From contig NZ_MOAL01000003.1 in NCBI RefSeq assembly GCF_003731765.1, forward strand, positions 310,001 to 374,000: a stretch of 64,000 bases of DNA, read 5' to 3'. Source of the stretch: Pseudomonas chlororaphis. Lineage in GTDB: Bacteria; Pseudomonadota; Gammaproteobacteria; Pseudomonadales; Pseudomonadaceae. Positions 1-9,026 of this stretch are shown here, piece after piece. Position numbers and translations under genes: made by a program. Every line of letters starts with the position of its first letter. The first letter of the stretch is position 1. Below the pieces are notes generated by a model. The model did not search any database. It was not told the origin of the DNA and was given only the letters and a program-made list of their open reading frames with translations.

Positions 1-860
1 TCGAAGCCAGTGATGACCTGCAGCATTGGCAAGCCTGGGGTGAAGGCCAGGTGGCCCGCCTATCGTTTGCCGATGAGCGCATCGAGCAGCATGAAGTCGG
101 TCTGCCCGGGCAAACTGCGCGTTACCTGCGGCTGCTCTGGAACAGCCCCCAGCAGGCACCGGTGTTGACCTCGGTGCAACTGGAAAGCACCAGCACCAGC
201 AGCGTGCCCTCGCCGCTGCAGTGGTCCCAGCCGTTGGCGGGGCAGACGGCCAAGGCCGGTGAATACACCTGGGAGCTGCCCGCGGACTTGCCCCTGGAGC
301 GTCTGCAAGTGGCGCTGGACCAGGCCAATAGCCTGGCGCCGGTAACCCTCTATGGCCGGCAGAACAGCAGCCAGCCCTGGCAGGTGCTGACCAGCGGCCT
401 GCTGTATCGCCTGACTCAGAATGGCCAGGACGTGCAGCAGAACGAATTGCAGTTGGCGGGGCAGAAGTGGCGCCAGTTGAAGCTGGAAGTGGATGAGCGC
501 GGCGGTGGCCTGGGTGCGCAGGCGCCGGCTTTGCGCTTCGCCGTGCGTGGTGTGCAGTTGGTGTTCCTGGCGCGGGGCGCGGGGCCTTATCGCTTGGCCC
601 TGGGCAATCCGGCTGCGGGGCCGGCGAATCTGCCTTTGGCCACCCTGATTCCTGACTACAGCCCGCAGCGCCTGGCAGGCCTGGGCCAGGCCCGGGTCGA
701 GGGCGCTCCGCAACAGGTTGCACCCGCCGCTGCGGCCGTGCCGGTAGCGCCGACGACCGACTGGAAGAAGATCGGCCTGTGGGCGGTGTTGCTGCTGGGC
801 GTGCTGGCGCTGGCGGGCATGGCCTTCAGCCTGTTGCGCAAGCCGGTAGCCAAGCCCTAG
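1..860 (+). CDS. DUF3999 family membrane protein, C-terminal part (5' end outside window)
   Basis: The reading frame is open from base 3, so the gene begins upstream of the window; the GTG at 51 is internal. What is seen is a beta-rich extracytoplasmic stretch followed by one C-terminal transmembrane helix (WAVLLLGVLALAGMAFSLL, near the last 30 residues) and a short basic tail. The opening residues (DDLQHWQAWGEG) resemble the DUF3999 family, which in pseudomonads is usually found beside a DUF2339 membrane protein and upstream of fbp, as here. The function of the family is unknown. It is probably anchored in the inner membrane with a periplasmic domain. The 181 bases between its stop and fbp show no clear terminator. 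Confidence 0.75.
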   Translation, partial: EASDDLQHWQAWGEGQVARLSFADERIEQHEVGLPGQTARYLRLLWNSPQQAPVLTSVQLESTSTSSVPSPLQWSQPLAGQTAKAGEYTWELPADLPLERLQVALDQANSLAPVTLYGRQNSSQPWQVLTSGLLYRLTQNGQDVQQNELQLAGQKWRQLKLEVDERGGGLGAQAPALRFAVRGVQLVFLARGAGPYRLALGNPAAGPANLPLATLIPDYSPQRLAGLGQARVEGAPQQVAPAAAAVPVAPTTDWKKIGLWAVLLLGVLALAGMAFSLLRKPVAKP

Positions 861-1041
861 CGCGGTGGCGCCGCTGATCGTCGGCAATGCGCTCCGGGCA
901 GGGGGTGTTTTCGCGGTTTCTGGCTAGCCTCAAGCGGGCGCATGAACTCAATCAGGCACTTCCCTGTCTGAGAGGAGGAAATGCGCCACGACTCGCGCTA
1001 AACTGCGCGGGTTTTTACCCCCCATTCCTCCGGAGCCGTCC

Positions 1042-2052
1042 ATGTCCCGCGTTACCCTGAGTCGCTATTTGATTGAGCAGACCCGCAGCAACAACACTCC
1101 TGCCGATCTGCGCTTCCTGATCGAAGTGGTGGCGCGTGCTTGCAAGGAGATCAGCCACGCCGTGTCCAAAGGCGCCCTGGGTGGTGTTCTGGGCAGCATG
1201 GGCACTGAGAACGTGCAAGGCGAAGTGCAGAAGAAGCTCGACGTGATCTCCAACGAGATCCTGCTCGAAGCCAACGAATGGGGCGGTCACCTGGCCGGCA
1301 TGGCGTCCGAGGAAATGGACAATGCCTACCAGATCCCGGGCAAATACCCGAAAGGCGCCTACCTGCTGGTGTTCGACCCACTGGACGGTTCGTCCAACAT
1401 CGACATCAACGCACCGGTTGGCACCATCTTCTCGGTACTGCGCTGCCCTAACGAATACCTGAGCCAGAACGAAGCCCTGAACGAAAAGGCCTTCCTGCAG
1501 CCAGGCACCGAGCAGGTCGCTGCCGGTTACGCCATCTACGGCCCACAGACCATGCTGGTGCTGACCCTGGGCGACGGCGTCAAAGGCTTCACCCTGGACC
1601 GTGAAATGGGCAGCTTCGTGCTGACTCACGAAGACATCAAGATCCCGGAATCCACCCAGGAATTCGCCATCAACATGTCCAACGAGCGTCACTGGGAAGT
1701 CCCGGTCAAGCGCTACGTTGATGAGCTGCTGGCCGGCGACACCGGTCCACTGAAAAAGAACTACAACATGCGCTGGGTCGCTGCCATGGTGGCTGACGTG
1801 CACCGTATCCTGACCCGTGGCGGCCTGTTCATGTACCCACGTGACAGCCGCGAGCCGGAGAAGCCAGGCAAGCTGCGCCTGATGTACGAAGCCAACCCAA
1901 TGTCGTTCCTGGTGGAGCAGGCCGGCGGCGCGTCCACCGATGGCCACAAGCGCATTCTCGACATTCAGCCTGAAGGCCTGCACCAGCGCGTAGCGGTGTT
2001 CCTCGGCTCCAAGGAAGAAGTGGCTCGCGTCACCGCGTACCACAAGGAATAA
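1042..2052 (+). CDS. fbp: Fructose-1,6-bisphosphatase class I
   Basis: Hydrolyses fructose 1,6-bisphosphate to fructose 6-phosphate, the committed step of gluconeogenesis in the cytoplasm. The protein has 336 residues, normal for the class I family, and carries the metal and substrate motif [20 protein letters not shown] near residues 112-131. A second conserved stretch, [16 protein letters not shown], contributes to the sugar phosphate site. The ATG is preceded by CCTCCGGAGCC, a good ribosome binding site. The next gene starts 4 bases after the stop, so the two are likely co-transcribed. A pseudomonad that grows on organic acids and lacks phosphofructokinase depends on this enzyme for sugar phosphates. 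Confidence 0.97.
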   Translation: MSRVTLSRYLIEQTRSNNTPADLRFLIEVVARACKEISHAVSKGALGGVLGSMGTENVQGEVQKKLDVISNEILLEANEWGGHLAGMASEEMDNAYQIPGKYPKGAYLLVFDPLDGSSNIDINAPVGTIFSVLRCPNEYLSQNEALNEKAFLQPGTEQVAAGYAIYGPQTMLVLTLGDGVKGFTLDREMGSFVLTHEDIKIPESTQEFAINMSNERHWEVPVKRYVDELLAGDTGPLKKNYNMRWVAAMVADVHRILTRGGLFMYPRDSREPEKPGKLRLMYEANPMSFLVEQAGGASTDGHKRILDIQPEGLHQRVAVFLGSKEEVARVTAYHKE

Positions 2053-2055
2053 GAC

Positions 2056-2658
2056 ATGGCCGAGCCCTGGCAGCCCTTGCTCGATTGGTGGTTCGGTTCA
2101 GCCGACAAACCAGCGGACATCGTGGCGGACAAGGGCCGGCTGTGGTTCGGCAAGCGTGACAGTCAGGACCTTGAGGCGCGTGAGCGCTTCGGGGCCCTGG
2201 TGGAACAGGCACTGGCCGGCGGATTGACCGAGTGGACGCAACGTCCCCAAGGTTGGCTGGCCCTGGTGCTGTTGCTCGATCAACTCCCACGAATGATCTT
2301 TCGCGACACCGCCCAAGCCTTCTCTGGTGACCCGCGTGCTCAAGCGCTGGTGGCCCAGGGCATCGCCGCGGATTTTGACCGGCAATTGCCGGCCATGCAG
2401 CGCAGCTTCATCTACTTGGTGTTCGAGCATTGCGAGCATCTGGCGGTGCAGAACGAAGGGGTTTCGCGTTTTGCCGCGTTGCACGATGAGCAACCGCTGG
2501 AAGACCGCGCCGTGTTCGCCGACCACCTGGATTACGCCGAACGGCACCAGAAAGTCATTGCCCGCTTCGGGCGCTTCCCCCATCGCAACGCCATCCTCGG
2601 CCGCGAATCCACCGCCGAAGAACGGGCCTTCCTGCGCGAGCCGGGCTCGCACTTCTGA
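2056..2658 (+). CDS. DUF924 family protein
   Basis: A 200-residue cytoplasmic protein of the DUF924 family, recognised from its opening (WQPLLDWWFGSADKPADIVADK), the LVLLLDQLPRMIFRDTAQAF block and the end block RFPHRNAILGRESTAEE. The fold is thought to be all-helical and TPR-like; no activity is established to my knowledge. It lies 4 bases downstream of fbp, which suggests a shared transcript, although nothing in the sequence ties it to sugar metabolism. A REP doublet follows the stop codon. Confidence 0.88.
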   Translation: MAEPWQPLLDWWFGSADKPADIVADKGRLWFGKRDSQDLEARERFGALVEQALAGGLTEWTQRPQGWLALVLLLDQLPRMIFRDTAQAFSGDPRAQALVAQGIAADFDRQLPAMQRSFIYLVFEHCEHLAVQNEGVSRFAALHDEQPLEDRAVFADHLDYAERHQKVIARFGRFPHRNAILGRESTAEERAFLREPGSHF

Positions 2659-2670
2659 TCGCGACATCGA

Positions 2671-2803
2671 CATCGCCGGCAAGCCGGCTCCTAGATCGCC
2701 GTTGTCGGTGATGCTAACCATTCACCCCTTGCTTGAAATCCCAACAGTCGCTTAAGTCGACAAACCGCTCCTACCCTTGTAGGAGCCGGCTTGCTGGCGA
2801 TGG
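2671..2803. repeat. REP doublet (REPIN-like inverted pair)
   Basis: ATCGCCGGCAAGCCGGCTCC at 2672-2691 and its inverted partner GGAGCCGGCTTGCTGGCGAT at 2782-2801 differ at one base when the second is reverse-complemented, and enclose about 90 bases. Such inverted REP pairs are typical of P. fluorescens intergenic space. Located between the convergent DUF924 and chemoreceptor genes, it could also act as a transcript end. Confidence 0.85.
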
Positions 2804-2809
2804 GGTGCC

Positions 2810-4702
2810 TTAGATGCGGAAGCTGCCCACCAGTTGCTTGAGGCGGGACGCTTGCTGCTCCAGGTCGGAGCAGGCGCGCAGGGTGGCCTGGAGGTTTTCC
2901 ACGCCTTCCTGGTTGAGGGTGTTGATCTCGCTGATGTCGACGTTGATCGACTCCACCACGGCGGTCTGTTCTTCGGTGGCGGTGGCCACGGACTGGTTCA
3001 TGCCGTCGATCTCGCCGATGCGCTGGGTCACGCTGAGCAGGCGCTCGCCGGCCTGGTTGGCGATGCCGACGCTGCTCTCGCTCTCGCGCTGGCTCTCGGT
3101 CATGGTGTTGACCGCCTCGCGTGCCCCCACTTGCAGCTCCTCGATCATCTTCTGCACTTGCTGCGCCGAGTCCTGGGTGCGGTGGGCGAGGTTGCGCACT
3201 TCATCGGCAACCACCGCAAACCCGCGTCCGGCTTCACCGGCCCGGGCGGCTTCGATGGCGGCGTTGAGGGCCAGCAGGTTGGTTTGCTGGGAGATGCTGG
3301 TGATGACTTCGAGAATCTGTCCGATGTTCACGGTGTTGCTGTTGAGGGTCTCGATGTTGCCGCAGGAGTCGCTGATCTTCGCCGACAGTTGATGCATGGC
3401 CGAGATGGTTTTATCCACCACTTGCTGGCCTTCTTCCGCCAGGCTGCGGGCGTCGCTGGAGTGCTGCGATGCCAGGGCCGCGTTCTGGGCGATTTCCTGG
3501 GCAGCGGCGCCGAGTTGGTTGATGGCTGCGGCCACGCTGTTAGTGCGCGAGGCTTGCTGGTCGGAATTGAACATCGACGAGTTGGAGGCCGCCACCACCC
3601 GCAGCGCCACTTCGTTGACCTGGCCGGTGGCCGAGGACACTTCGCGGATCGAGCCGTGGATGCGTTCGACGAAACGGTTGAAGGACTGGCCCAGGGCGCC
3701 GAATTCATCGTTGCCATGGATGGTCAGGCGCTTGGTCAGGTCGCCTTCGCCTTCGGCGATGTCATGCATGGCGCGGCCCATCACGTGCAGCGGCTGCATC
3801 AGCATGCGGATCAGCATCCCCAGCAGGCTGATGATGATCACCACGGCAATGGCCATGGCGATGATCGCCGAAGTGCGAAACTCGCTGAGCATGGCGAAGG
3901 CGGTGTCCTGTTCGAGCACCAGGGCCACGTACCAATTCGCCGAGGGCACGCCTTTGACCTGGGTGAAGGAGATGAACTGGGTCTTGCCGTTGACCGTGAC
4001 TTCCTTCATCCCCGGGCTGACCTGCGGGGCGCCATCGGGATAGGCCTCGCTGAGGCTCTTGAGGATCAGCTTGCTGTCGGGGTGGATCAGGATCTTGCCG
4101 TCGGCGCTGACGATAAAGGCATGGCCGTGGCCGCCGAAGTTCAGCGAGTTGATGATGGCGCTGACGCTGGACAGGTCGATGTCGGCTCCGGCGACGCCGA
4201 TGAACTGGTTCTGGTGCTGCACCGGTGTGGCCACGGTGATCACCAGCTTGCCCGACGAGGCGGCGATGTAGGGTTCGGTGACAACGGTCTGGCCGGCGCC
4301 GGTAGCCGCCTTGAACCAGCCGCGGGCGCGCGGGTCGTAATCCGCCGGGCGGTTGCCGGCGGGTACCGAGAACATCACGCCGTCCTGGCCGCCGAAATAA
4401 CTGAGCTGGAAATTGCCGGTGTAGGCGGGCAGGCCGACGCTGCGTTTCAGGCTGTCGGCGCCGTTGCCGTCCACGGCGATCTGCTGGGCCAGGGACTGCA
4501 ACAGCTGCATGCGGCTTTCCAGCCAGGTCTGGATGTTGCTGGTGGTCAGGCTGCCCAGTTCCTGCATCGAGGATTCGGTGCTGCTGCGCAATGCCTGGCG
4601 CTGGCGGTAGTCGTTGAACAGGATGAAACAGGCAAATGCCACGGCGACCACAAGGGCGGCGGCAAGCAGGATCTTGTGGCTGAATTTCATGTTTCTGGTC
4701 AT
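2810..4702 (-). CDS. Methyl-accepting chemotaxis protein with dCache_1 sensor, probable amino acid receptor
   Basis: A 630-residue transmembrane chemoreceptor. TM1 is at about 10-30, a periplasmic dCache_1 domain at about 35-270, TM2 near 278-300, then HAMP and the signalling domain with the hairpin tip motif around [20 protein letters not shown]. In the sensor, Tyr122, Arg127, Trp129, Phe130 and Asp174 line up with the amino acid binding set of PctA-type receptors (Tyr121, Arg126, Trp128, Tyr129, Asp173), with one conservative Tyr-to-Phe change. I infer that it detects amino acids. The start may instead be the ATG at 4690; neither candidate has a strong ribosome binding site. The gene stands alone, converging on the DUF924 gene. 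Confidence 0.92.
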   Translation of the reverse strand: MTRNMKFSHKILLAAALVVAVAFACFILFNDYRQRQALRSSTESSMQELGSLTTSNIQTWLESRMQLLQSLAQQIAVDGNGADSLKRSVGLPAYTGNFQLSYFGGQDGVMFSVPAGNRPADYDPRARGWFKAATGAGQTVVTEPYIAASSGKLVITVATPVQHQNQFIGVAGADIDLSSVSAIINSLNFGGHGHAFIVSADGKILIHPDSKLILKSLSEAYPDGAPQVSPGMKEVTVNGKTQFISFTQVKGVPSANWYVALVLEQDTAFAMLSEFRTSAIIAMAIAVVIIISLLGMLIRMLMQPLHVMGRAMHDIAEGEGDLTKRLTIHGNDEFGALGQSFNRFVERIHGSIREVSSATGQVNEVALRVVAASNSSMFNSDQQASRTNSVAAAINQLGAAAQEIAQNAALASQHSSDARSLAEEGQQVVDKTISAMHQLSAKISDSCGNIETLNSNTVNIGQILEVITSISQQTNLLALNAAIEAARAGEAGRGFAVVADEVRNLAHRTQDSAQQVQKMIEELQVGAREAVNTMTESQRESESSVGIANQAGERLLSVTQRIGEIDGMNQSVATATEEQTAVVESINVDISEINTLNQEGVENLQATLRACSDLEQQASRLKQLVGSFRI

Positions 4703-4737
4703 GGGGGGAAAACTACCGCGAGGGGGTCAACGAATAT

Positions 4738-4750
4738 TGGCAATTTGCCA
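4738..4750. promoter_or_regulatory. 13-bp palindrome upstream of the dCache chemoreceptor
   Basis: TGGCAATTTGCCA is a perfect inverted repeat with a one-base centre, set 36 bases upstream of the chemoreceptor start codon. Its position would suit an operator. No regulator is suggested by the sequence, and it may be chance. Confidence 0.3.
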
Positions 4751-4982
4751 TATGACGGGGTTTTACGCTGCATTTATGTCGACTTGCCAGCGCCAAAGAT
4801 TAGTCAGTTTCGGGGAAAGCCGACGAAATGCTTTTTGCCGGGCAAAAGTGCCTGATTTATGGAGCAAATCTGCGAATTGGTCCGCAATAAATACCCGCTT
4901 CACTGGGGAACCAGAAGGGGGTTTTCTCTTCTAAGCTTCTGGTTGGCTGCCATGCCTTCCCCCGTCCGCCCAGGAGTTCACC

Positions 4983-5237
4983 ATGTCGCTGCGTTCTCTC
5001 GCTCTGTTGTCGTTTTGCGTGCTGTTGGCTGCGTGCAGCAAGGTCAATCAGGAAAACTATTCCAAGCTTTCGGCAGGCATGCCCAAGGCCGAAGTTGAGC
5101 AACTGCTGGGCAAACCGACTGACTGTTCCGGCGCGCTGGGCATGTCCAGCTGCACCTGGGGTGACAAAAACAGCTTTATCAGCGTGCAGTACGCCGGTGA
5201 CAAAGTGCTGATGTTTTCCGGGCAAGGCCTGAAGTAA
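4983..5237 (+). CDS. Small outer membrane lipoprotein, SmpA/OmlA-like
   Basis: An 84-residue protein with a lipoprotein signal peptide: basic start, hydrophobic core, and the lipobox LLAAC giving Cys19 as the lipidated residue. The mature part (NYSKLSAGMPKAEVEQLLGKPTDC) matches the SmpA/OmlA or DUF3862-like fold, in which a helix pair carrying the G-M-x-x-x-x-V/I-x-x-L-G-x-P motif precedes a small sheet. Two further cysteines (TDCSGALGMSSC) could form a disulfide. It lies 31 bases before the lipocalin gene, so both may share a transcript. The specific function is unknown. Confidence 0.8.
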   Translation: MSLRSLALLSFCVLLAACSKVNQENYSKLSAGMPKAEVEQLLGKPTDCSGALGMSSCTWGDKNSFISVQYAGDKVLMFSGQGLK

Positions 5238-5268
5238 ACCGGGGCTGCGTGCCCACGGGAGAAAAATA

Positions 5269-5838
5269 ATGATGCGTTTTGTATTCACCCTTCTGGTCGG
5301 CCTGATCTTGGCCGGATGCGCCACGTCCCGGGACGATTCGCTGGCGCCCAAGACCGTCAACCACGTCGACCTCAAGCGTTACCAAGGGACTTGGTACGAG
5401 TTGGCGCGGTTGCCGATGTACTTCCAGCGCAACTGTGCGCAATCCGAAGCCCGCTACACCTTGCTGCCCGAGGGCAATATCGCGGTGCTCAACCGCTGCC
5501 TGACGCCGGAGTGGCAATGGGAAGAGGCCCGGGGCACGGCCAAGCCCCAGGTGCCGGGCAAGACCGACAAGCTCTGGGTCGAGTTTGACAACTGGTTCTC
5601 TCGATTGCTGCCAGGCGTGGCCAAGGGCGATTACTGGGTGCTGTACGTCAGCGATGACTACAAGACGGCCATTGTCGGCAACCCGAACCGGCGCTACCTG
5701 TGGCTGCTGTCGCGTTCGCCGGAGGTCAGTGAGACGGTACGCGAGGATTTGCTGAGCAAGGCGCGTCAGCAGGGCTATGACACCACGCGGCTGATCTGGC
5801 GGGTGTCGGACTCGGCCATGGCCAAGACCTCGAAATAA
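5269..5838 (+). CDS. blc: Outer membrane lipoprotein Blc (bacterial lipocalin)
   Basis: A 189-residue lipoprotein with the lipobox LILAGC (lipid on Cys16) and the lipocalin signature G-x-W (YQGTWYELARLPMYFQ, near residues 38-53), followed by the barrel strands including YWVLYVSDDYKTAIVGNPNRRYLWLLSR. Bacterial lipocalins bind fatty acids or lysophospholipids at the outer membrane and are often linked to starvation or envelope stress. The ATG at 5269 follows a GGGAGAAAAATA ribosome binding site. It converges on hutF across a strong REP hairpin. Confidence 0.93.
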   Translation: MMRFVFTLLVGLILAGCATSRDDSLAPKTVNHVDLKRYQGTWYELARLPMYFQRNCAQSEARYTLLPEGNIAVLNRCLTPEWQWEEARGTAKPQVPGKTDKLWVEFDNWFSRLLPGVAKGDYWVLYVSDDYKTAIVGNPNRRYLWLLSRSPEVSETVREDLLSKARQQGYDTTRLIWRVSDSAMAKTSK

Positions 5839-5845
5839 ACCGTTA

Positions 5846-5877
5846 CCCGTAGCCGCCGGCAAGCCGGCGCCTACGGG
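5846..5877. terminator. REP-type hairpin between convergent blc and hutF
   Basis: CCCGTAG at 5846-5852 pairs with CTACGGG at 5871-5877, and between them GCCGGC pairs with GCCGGC, giving a long GC-rich stem. There is no U tract, so it is a REP palindrome that may stop or stabilise both convergent transcripts rather than a classical terminator. Confidence 0.6.
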
Positions 5878-5884
5878 CAGAGGT

Positions 5885-7249
5885 TCAGTTGAGGAGGTCG
5901 CGCAGCACCTGGGTGAAGGCTCGGCTGCTGTCCTCTTCTTGGGCATGGCGGCCCTCACGCACCACCCATTGCCCAGCCACCATCACATCGCGTACCTGGC
6001 GATCACCACCAGCGAACAGCCAGCGGTTGAGAATGCCATCGCCGTCGGCGGTGGCCAGGTACGGATCGTTGCCATCGAGCACCAGCCAGTCAGCCCGTTT
6101 GCCCACTTCAAGGGCGCCGATCGGCTGCCCCAGGGCCTGTGCGCCGCCGTCCAGGGCCGCGTCGTACAGGGTTCGCCCCACCATCGGCTGATCGCTGCGG
6201 TACAGGCGGTTACGCCGCTGATCGCGCAGGCGCTGGCCGTATTCCAGCCAACGCAGCTCCTCCACCACACTCAAGGACACATGGCTGTCGGAGCCGATCC
6301 CCAGGCGTCCGCCCTGGGCCAGGAAGTCCACGGCTGGGAAGACCCCGTCGCCGAGGTTGGCTTCAGTGGTCAGGCACAAGCCGGCGATGGCCCGGCTCTT
6401 GGCCATAAGGCTGACTTCTTCCGGGTTGGCGTGGGTGGCATGGACCAGGCACCAGCGCTGATCGACCTCGGTGTTTTCATACAGCCATTGCAGCGGGCGG
6501 CGGCCACTCCAGTTGAGGCAGTCGTCGACTTCCTTTTGCTGTTCGGCAATGTGGATATGCACCGGGCACTGACTGTCGCTGGCGGCCAGGACGTCGCGCA
6601 TCTGCTCCGGCGTCACCGCGCGCAGCGAGTGGAAGCACAGGCCCAGGCGTTGCGCCGGTTGTTGCGCCAGCAGCGGCTGCAGCCGGGCGTGCAGGGCCAG
6701 GTAATGCTCGGTGCTGTTGATGAAACGCCGCTGGCCGTCGTTGGGTGCCTGGCCGCCAAACCCCGAATGGCTATAGAGCACTGGCAACAGGGTCAGGCCG
6801 ATGCCGGCTGCGCTGGCTGCCTGGCTGATGCGTAGGGAAAGTTCGGCTGGGTCGCTGTAGGGACTGCCGTTGTGGTCGTGGTGCACGTAGTGGAATTCCG
6901 CCACCGAGGTGTAACCGGCCTTGAGCATCTCGATGTACAACTGGCGGGCGATGATTTCCAACTGCTCGGGGCTGATCTTGCCCACCAGCCGGTACATCAG
7001 GTCGCGCCAGGTCCAGAAGCTGTCGTTGGGGTTGCCGGCCACTTCCGCCAGCCCGGCCATGGCCCGCTGAAAGGCGTGGGAGTGCAGGTTGGGCATGCCC
7101 GGCAACAGCGGGCCCTTGAGCCGTTCCGCGCCTTGCGCGCTGGCGTTGGCCTGGATGTGGGTCAGTTGGCCATCGGCGCCGACCTCAAGACGTACATCAT
7201 TGGCCCATCCACTAGGCAGCAGCGCGCGTTCGGCAAAGAAGGCGGACAT
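5885..7249 (-). CDS. hutF: Formimidoylglutamate deiminase HutF
   Basis: Converts N-formimidoyl-L-glutamate to N-formyl-L-glutamate and ammonia, the fourth step of the five-step histidine route used by pseudomonads. The 454-residue protein belongs to the amidohydrolase superfamily: metal ligands in LHSHAFQ near residue 56, HVHIAEQ-type histidines in CPVHIHIAEQQKE, and an aspartate in GIGSDSHVS. Its presence together with HutG, and the absence of a one-step formimidoylglutamase, matches that route. It is transcribed divergently from hutC, with a HutC-type operator in the shared 109-base gap, so it is very likely repressed by HutC. Confidence 0.96.
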   Translation of the reverse strand: MSAFFAERALLPSGWANDVRLEVGADGQLTHIQANASAQGAERLKGPLLPGMPNLHSHAFQRAMAGLAEVAGNPNDSFWTWRDLMYRLVGKISPEQLEIIARQLYIEMLKAGYTSVAEFHYVHHDHNGSPYSDPAELSLRISQAASAAGIGLTLLPVLYSHSGFGGQAPNDGQRRFINSTEHYLALHARLQPLLAQQPAQRLGLCFHSLRAVTPEQMRDVLAASDSQCPVHIHIAEQQKEVDDCLNWSGRRPLQWLYENTEVDQRWCLVHATHANPEEVSLMAKSRAIAGLCLTTEANLGDGVFPAVDFLAQGGRLGIGSDSHVSLSVVEELRWLEYGQRLRDQRRNRLYRSDQPMVGRTLYDAALDGGAQALGQPIGALEVGKRADWLVLDGNDPYLATADGDGILNRWLFAGGDRQVRDVMVAGQWVVREGRHAQEEDSSRAFTQVLRDLLN

Positions 7250-7277
7250 GGTTCAATTACCCCATCGTGTGTTTATT

Positions 7278-7287
7278 TGTATATACA
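7278..7287. promoter_or_regulatory. HutC operator in the hutF-hutC gap
   Basis: TGTATATACA is a perfect 10-bp palindrome (extended: TTGTATATACATATACA) lying 29 bases upstream of hutF and 72 upstream of hutC. It has the same TGTA-N2-TACA core as the operator at the hutU promoter, so it most likely lets HutC repress hutF and its own operon. Confidence 0.8.
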
Positions 7288-7358
7288 TATACAGACGTTT
7301 GCCTGCCCGGTAAACTCCGGCAAGCTAGCCACCTTCCACTTTCGAACAAGGATTCCCT

Positions 7359-8108
7359 GTGCCGACTCCGACTGCCAACTCACCGCTGGCCGCCCACCTG
7401 GGCGATAGTCCGGCGCCCTTGTACGCCCGCGTCAAACAAATGATCACGCAGCAGATCGAGAGCGGAAACTGGCCGCCCCATTACCGCGTGCCGTCGGAAA
7501 GTGAGCTGGTCAACCAGCTGGGTTTCAGCCGCATGACCATCAACCGTGCGCTGCGCGAGATGACCGCCGAAGGCATGCTGGTGCGCATGCAGGGCGTGGG
7601 CACCTTCGTCGCCGAACCCAAGAGCCAGTCGGCGCTGTTTGAAGTGCACAACATTGCCGACGAGATCGCTTCCCGCGGTCATCGCCACACATGCAAGGTC
7701 ATCACCCTGGGCGAAGAGGCTGCCGGCTCCGAGCGCGCCCTGGCCCTGGACATGCGTGAAGGGCAGCGGGTGTTCCATTCGTTGATCGTGCATTTCGAAA
7801 ACGACATCCCGGTGCAGATCGAAGACCGCTTCGTCAACGCGCTGGTGGCGCCGGAGTACCTCAAGCAGGACTTCACCCTGCAAACCCCCTATGCGTACCT
7901 CAACCAGGTCGCGCCGCTGACCGAAGGCGAGCACGTGGTCGAGGCTATTCTCGCCGAGCCGGAAGAATGCCGGCTGTTGCAGATCGAGCGCGGCGAGCCG
8001 TGCCTGCTGATTCGCCGCCGCACCTGGTCCGGGCGCCAGCCAGTGACCGCCGCGCGCTTGATTCACCCCGGTTCCCGTCATCGTCTGGAAGGGCGTTTTC
8101 ATAAATGA
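7359..8108 (+). CDS. hutC: Histidine utilisation repressor HutC (GntR/UTRA family)
   Basis: A 249-residue transcriptional repressor with an N-terminal GntR winged helix (residues about 18-85, including VPSESELVNQLGFSRMTINR) and a C-terminal UTRA ligand domain (about 105-245). In pseudomonads HutC binds urocanate, which releases it from TGTA-N2-TACA operators. The start is GTG, 7 bases after AAGGA. Its stop overlaps the hutD start by 4 bases (ATGA). Two matching operators are seen in this locus, at 7278 and 9027. Confidence 0.97.
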   Translation: MPTPTANSPLAAHLGDSPAPLYARVKQMITQQIESGNWPPHYRVPSESELVNQLGFSRMTINRALREMTAEGMLVRMQGVGTFVAEPKSQSALFEVHNIADEIASRGHRHTCKVITLGEEAAGSERALALDMREGQRVFHSLIVHFENDIPVQIEDRFVNALVAPEYLKQDFTLQTPYAYLNQVAPLTEGEHVVEAILAEPEECRLLQIERGEPCLLIRRRTWSGRQPVTAARLIHPGSRHRLEGRFHK

Positions 8109-8677
8109 GCCAGTTGCACCTTTTACGCGCGGCCGATTACCCGCGCATGCCGTGGAAGAACGGCGGCGGTAGCACCGAAGAAATCACCCGCGACGCGGGC
8201 CAGGGCCTGGACGGTTTTGGCTGGCGCCTGTCGATTGCCGATATCGGCGAGTCCGGCGGGTTTTCGAGCTTTGCCGGATATGAGCGGATCATTACCGTGC
8301 TGCAAGGCGTGGGCATGACCCTGAACATCGACGGCCAGGATGCGCGGCCCTTGCTGCCGCTGGACCCCTTCGCCTTCAGTGGCGCCAGCCACGTCAGTTG
8401 CACCTTGCTCGACGGGCCGATTCGCGACTTCAACCTGATTTACGCCCCCGACCGTTACCGCGCCCGTTTGCAGTGGTTCGAGCGCGAGCAACGCTTCTTT
8501 ACCCAGGCCACCACCGTGCTGATCTTCAGCGCGGCGCCTCAGGTGCTGGTGGAACTGGACAACGCTGCTACCCAGGAACTGGGGCAGCACGATTGCTTGA
8601 AGCTCGAAGGTAACGCCGGCGTGCTGGAAATCGCCGTCAGTGGCCTGTGCTGCGTGATTGAACTGAGCCACGCCTGA
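8105..8677 (+). CDS. hutD: HutD family protein
   Basis: A 190-residue cytoplasmic cupin-like protein of the HutD family, shown by MPWKNGGGSTEEITRD near the start and RLSIADIGESGGFSSFAGYERIITVL. Work on P. fluorescens SBW25 proposed that HutD limits hut expression when histidine is plentiful; its ligand is thought to be formylglutamate, but the mechanism is not settled. It is translationally coupled to hutC. The end of the gene is followed by a GC-rich hairpin and then the long hutU control region. Confidence 0.94.
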   Translation: MSQLHLLRAADYPRMPWKNGGGSTEEITRDAGQGLDGFGWRLSIADIGESGGFSSFAGYERIITVLQGVGMTLNIDGQDARPLLPLDPFAFSGASHVSCTLLDGPIRDFNLIYAPDRYRARLQWFEREQRFFTQATTVLIFSAAPQVLVELDNAATQELGQHDCLKLEGNAGVLEIAVSGLCCVIELSHA

Positions 8678-9006
8678 ACCACGCCTGGCCCTCGCCTGAT
8701 CCGGGGCCGCTGCCCGTCCGCGGCCCTTGCCTGTATTCCCCCGCCTTTCTTGAAAACCCTTCCGGGCCTGACCTTTGAGGCGTCGCGCGTCGACACCCCG
8801 CATTGGGTTTTTAAATGGCGCTGGTGGCTGTTTCCTGGGCGCACCAATTTGTTACCGAATGCCCCAGGCTGGCGCAAAACTCGCGGCAGGTAACGATCGT
8901 TGCCCTGTGCAAAAAAACCTCGTTAAAAAAATCCCTTCAGCCAAAGCCTTTATTTAGGCGGCTTCTAGCCATTTCCCCAGGTTTCTTCAGCGTCGATTTG
9001 GCGAGT
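8678..9006 (+). other. hutD-hutU intergenic region upstream of the sigma-54 promoter
   Basis: Non-coding. GGGCCGC at 8704-8710 pairs with GCGGCCC at 8720-8726, a 7-bp hairpin just after hutD without a U run. A-rich tracts (AAAAAAACC at about 8911, GTTAAAAAAATCCC after it) lie 70-110 bases before the -24 element and could bend the DNA. Activator sites for CbrB or NtrC are expected here because of the sigma-54 promoter, but I cannot point to a convincing one. No gene-like frame with a ribosome binding site is seen. Confidence 0.6.
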
Positions 9007-9022
9007 TGGCCGCTTGATTGCA
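9007..9022 (+). promoter_or_regulatory. Sigma-54 (-24/-12) promoter of the hutU operon
   Basis: TGGCCGCTTGATTGCA matches the RpoN consensus TGGCAC-N5-TTGCA, with GG at 9008-9009 and GC at 9020-9021 separated by exactly 10 bases. The predicted start of transcription is about 9033. Genetic work in P. fluorescens SBW25 reported RpoN-dependent hutU expression driven by CbrAB and NtrBC, in agreement. The leader to the hutU GTG would be about 140 nt. Confidence 0.85.
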
Positions 9023-9026
9023 TATG

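Noticed and set aside
4703..4790. Sigma-28 promoter for the dCache receptor
   Set aside because: A TAAA word is present on the minus strand but the GCCGATAA part at 15 bases is missing.
2834..4855. 673-codon plus-strand frame opposite the dCache chemoreceptor
   Set aside because: Translation is an antisense shadow (rich in G, A, H, V, D) and the receptor domains on the minus strand are unmistakable.
8871..8884. Second GG-N10-GC match upstream of hutU
   Set aside because: Only the GG/GC dinucleotides fit (GGCGCAAAACTCGC); flanking consensus bases are poor and it is 300 bases from hutU, whereas the site at 9007 is much better and abuts the HutC operator.
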